This document shows positions 40,133-64,000 of a stretch of DNA of 64,000 nt, one piece after another. The DNA lies in NCBI RefSeq assembly GCF_947242115.1, contig NC_074711.1:4360501-4424500 (forward strand), in the 5' to 3' direction. Both the position numbers and the translations under genes were made by a program. Every line of letters begins with the position of its first letter. Positions within the stretch are counted from its first letter, which is position 1. The stretch comes from Biomphalaria glabrata. Lineage: Eukaryota > Mollusca > Gastropoda > Planorbidae. The notes beneath the pieces were generated by a model, which was given only the letters and a program-made list of their open reading frames with translations, was not told the DNA's origin and did no database searches.

Positions 40133-64000
<23,868 letters not shown>

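Overview
The window is intron-rich, AT-rich animal DNA. The protein sequences and the repeat content (LINEs, tRNA-derived SINEs, hAT-type MITEs, many minisatellites) suggest a mollusc, probably a heterobranch snail. That placement is an inference from recognised protein families and remembered repeat types; no search was run.

Layout. 1-86 holds the last 27 codons of a plus-strand gene I cannot name. 2023-14790 (minus) is a complete 18-exon EIF2AK3/PERK gene; my exon models sum to 1151 residues with every splice phase consistent. After a 553-bp divergent spacer, 15344-35648 (plus) is a complete 30-exon POLR1B gene, the second-largest subunit of RNA polymerase I, 1145 residues, again with all phases consistent. 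36353-37927 (minus) is a two-exon gene for a 188-residue aromatic- and proline-rich protein of unknown function. A broken inverted copy of its first exon lies at 39075-39640. From 40133 to the window end (plus) runs a TRPM-like cation channel gene, with 17 exons seen and the pore domain beyond the window.

PERK (ER-stress kinase that represses translation) and POLR1B (rRNA synthesis) are head to head and may share a promoter. The TRPM-like gene is loaded with mobile elements and tandem arrays.

The most unusual signal is a set of tandem arrays that contain a splice junction of the host gene. TRPM exon 7 ends in about 28 copies of a 28-bp unit that each carry CAG|GTAAG. Exon 14 begins after about 15 copies of a 41-bp unit that each carry branch-site-like sequence, pyrimidine tract and CAG. 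Exon 8 begins inside a 24-bp repeat, exon 6 begins at the edge of a 31-bp array, and POLR1B exon 15 has an exact 66-bp tandem duplication of its acceptor plus exon start. I also see five copies of a TTAA-flanked MITE (three of exactly 81 bp), five hAT-type MITEs with 8-bp target duplications (two bracketing one TRPM exon), several copies of a LINE with a GATAA tail, and nested insertions. No retrovirus-like coding sequence and no CRISPR array was seen.
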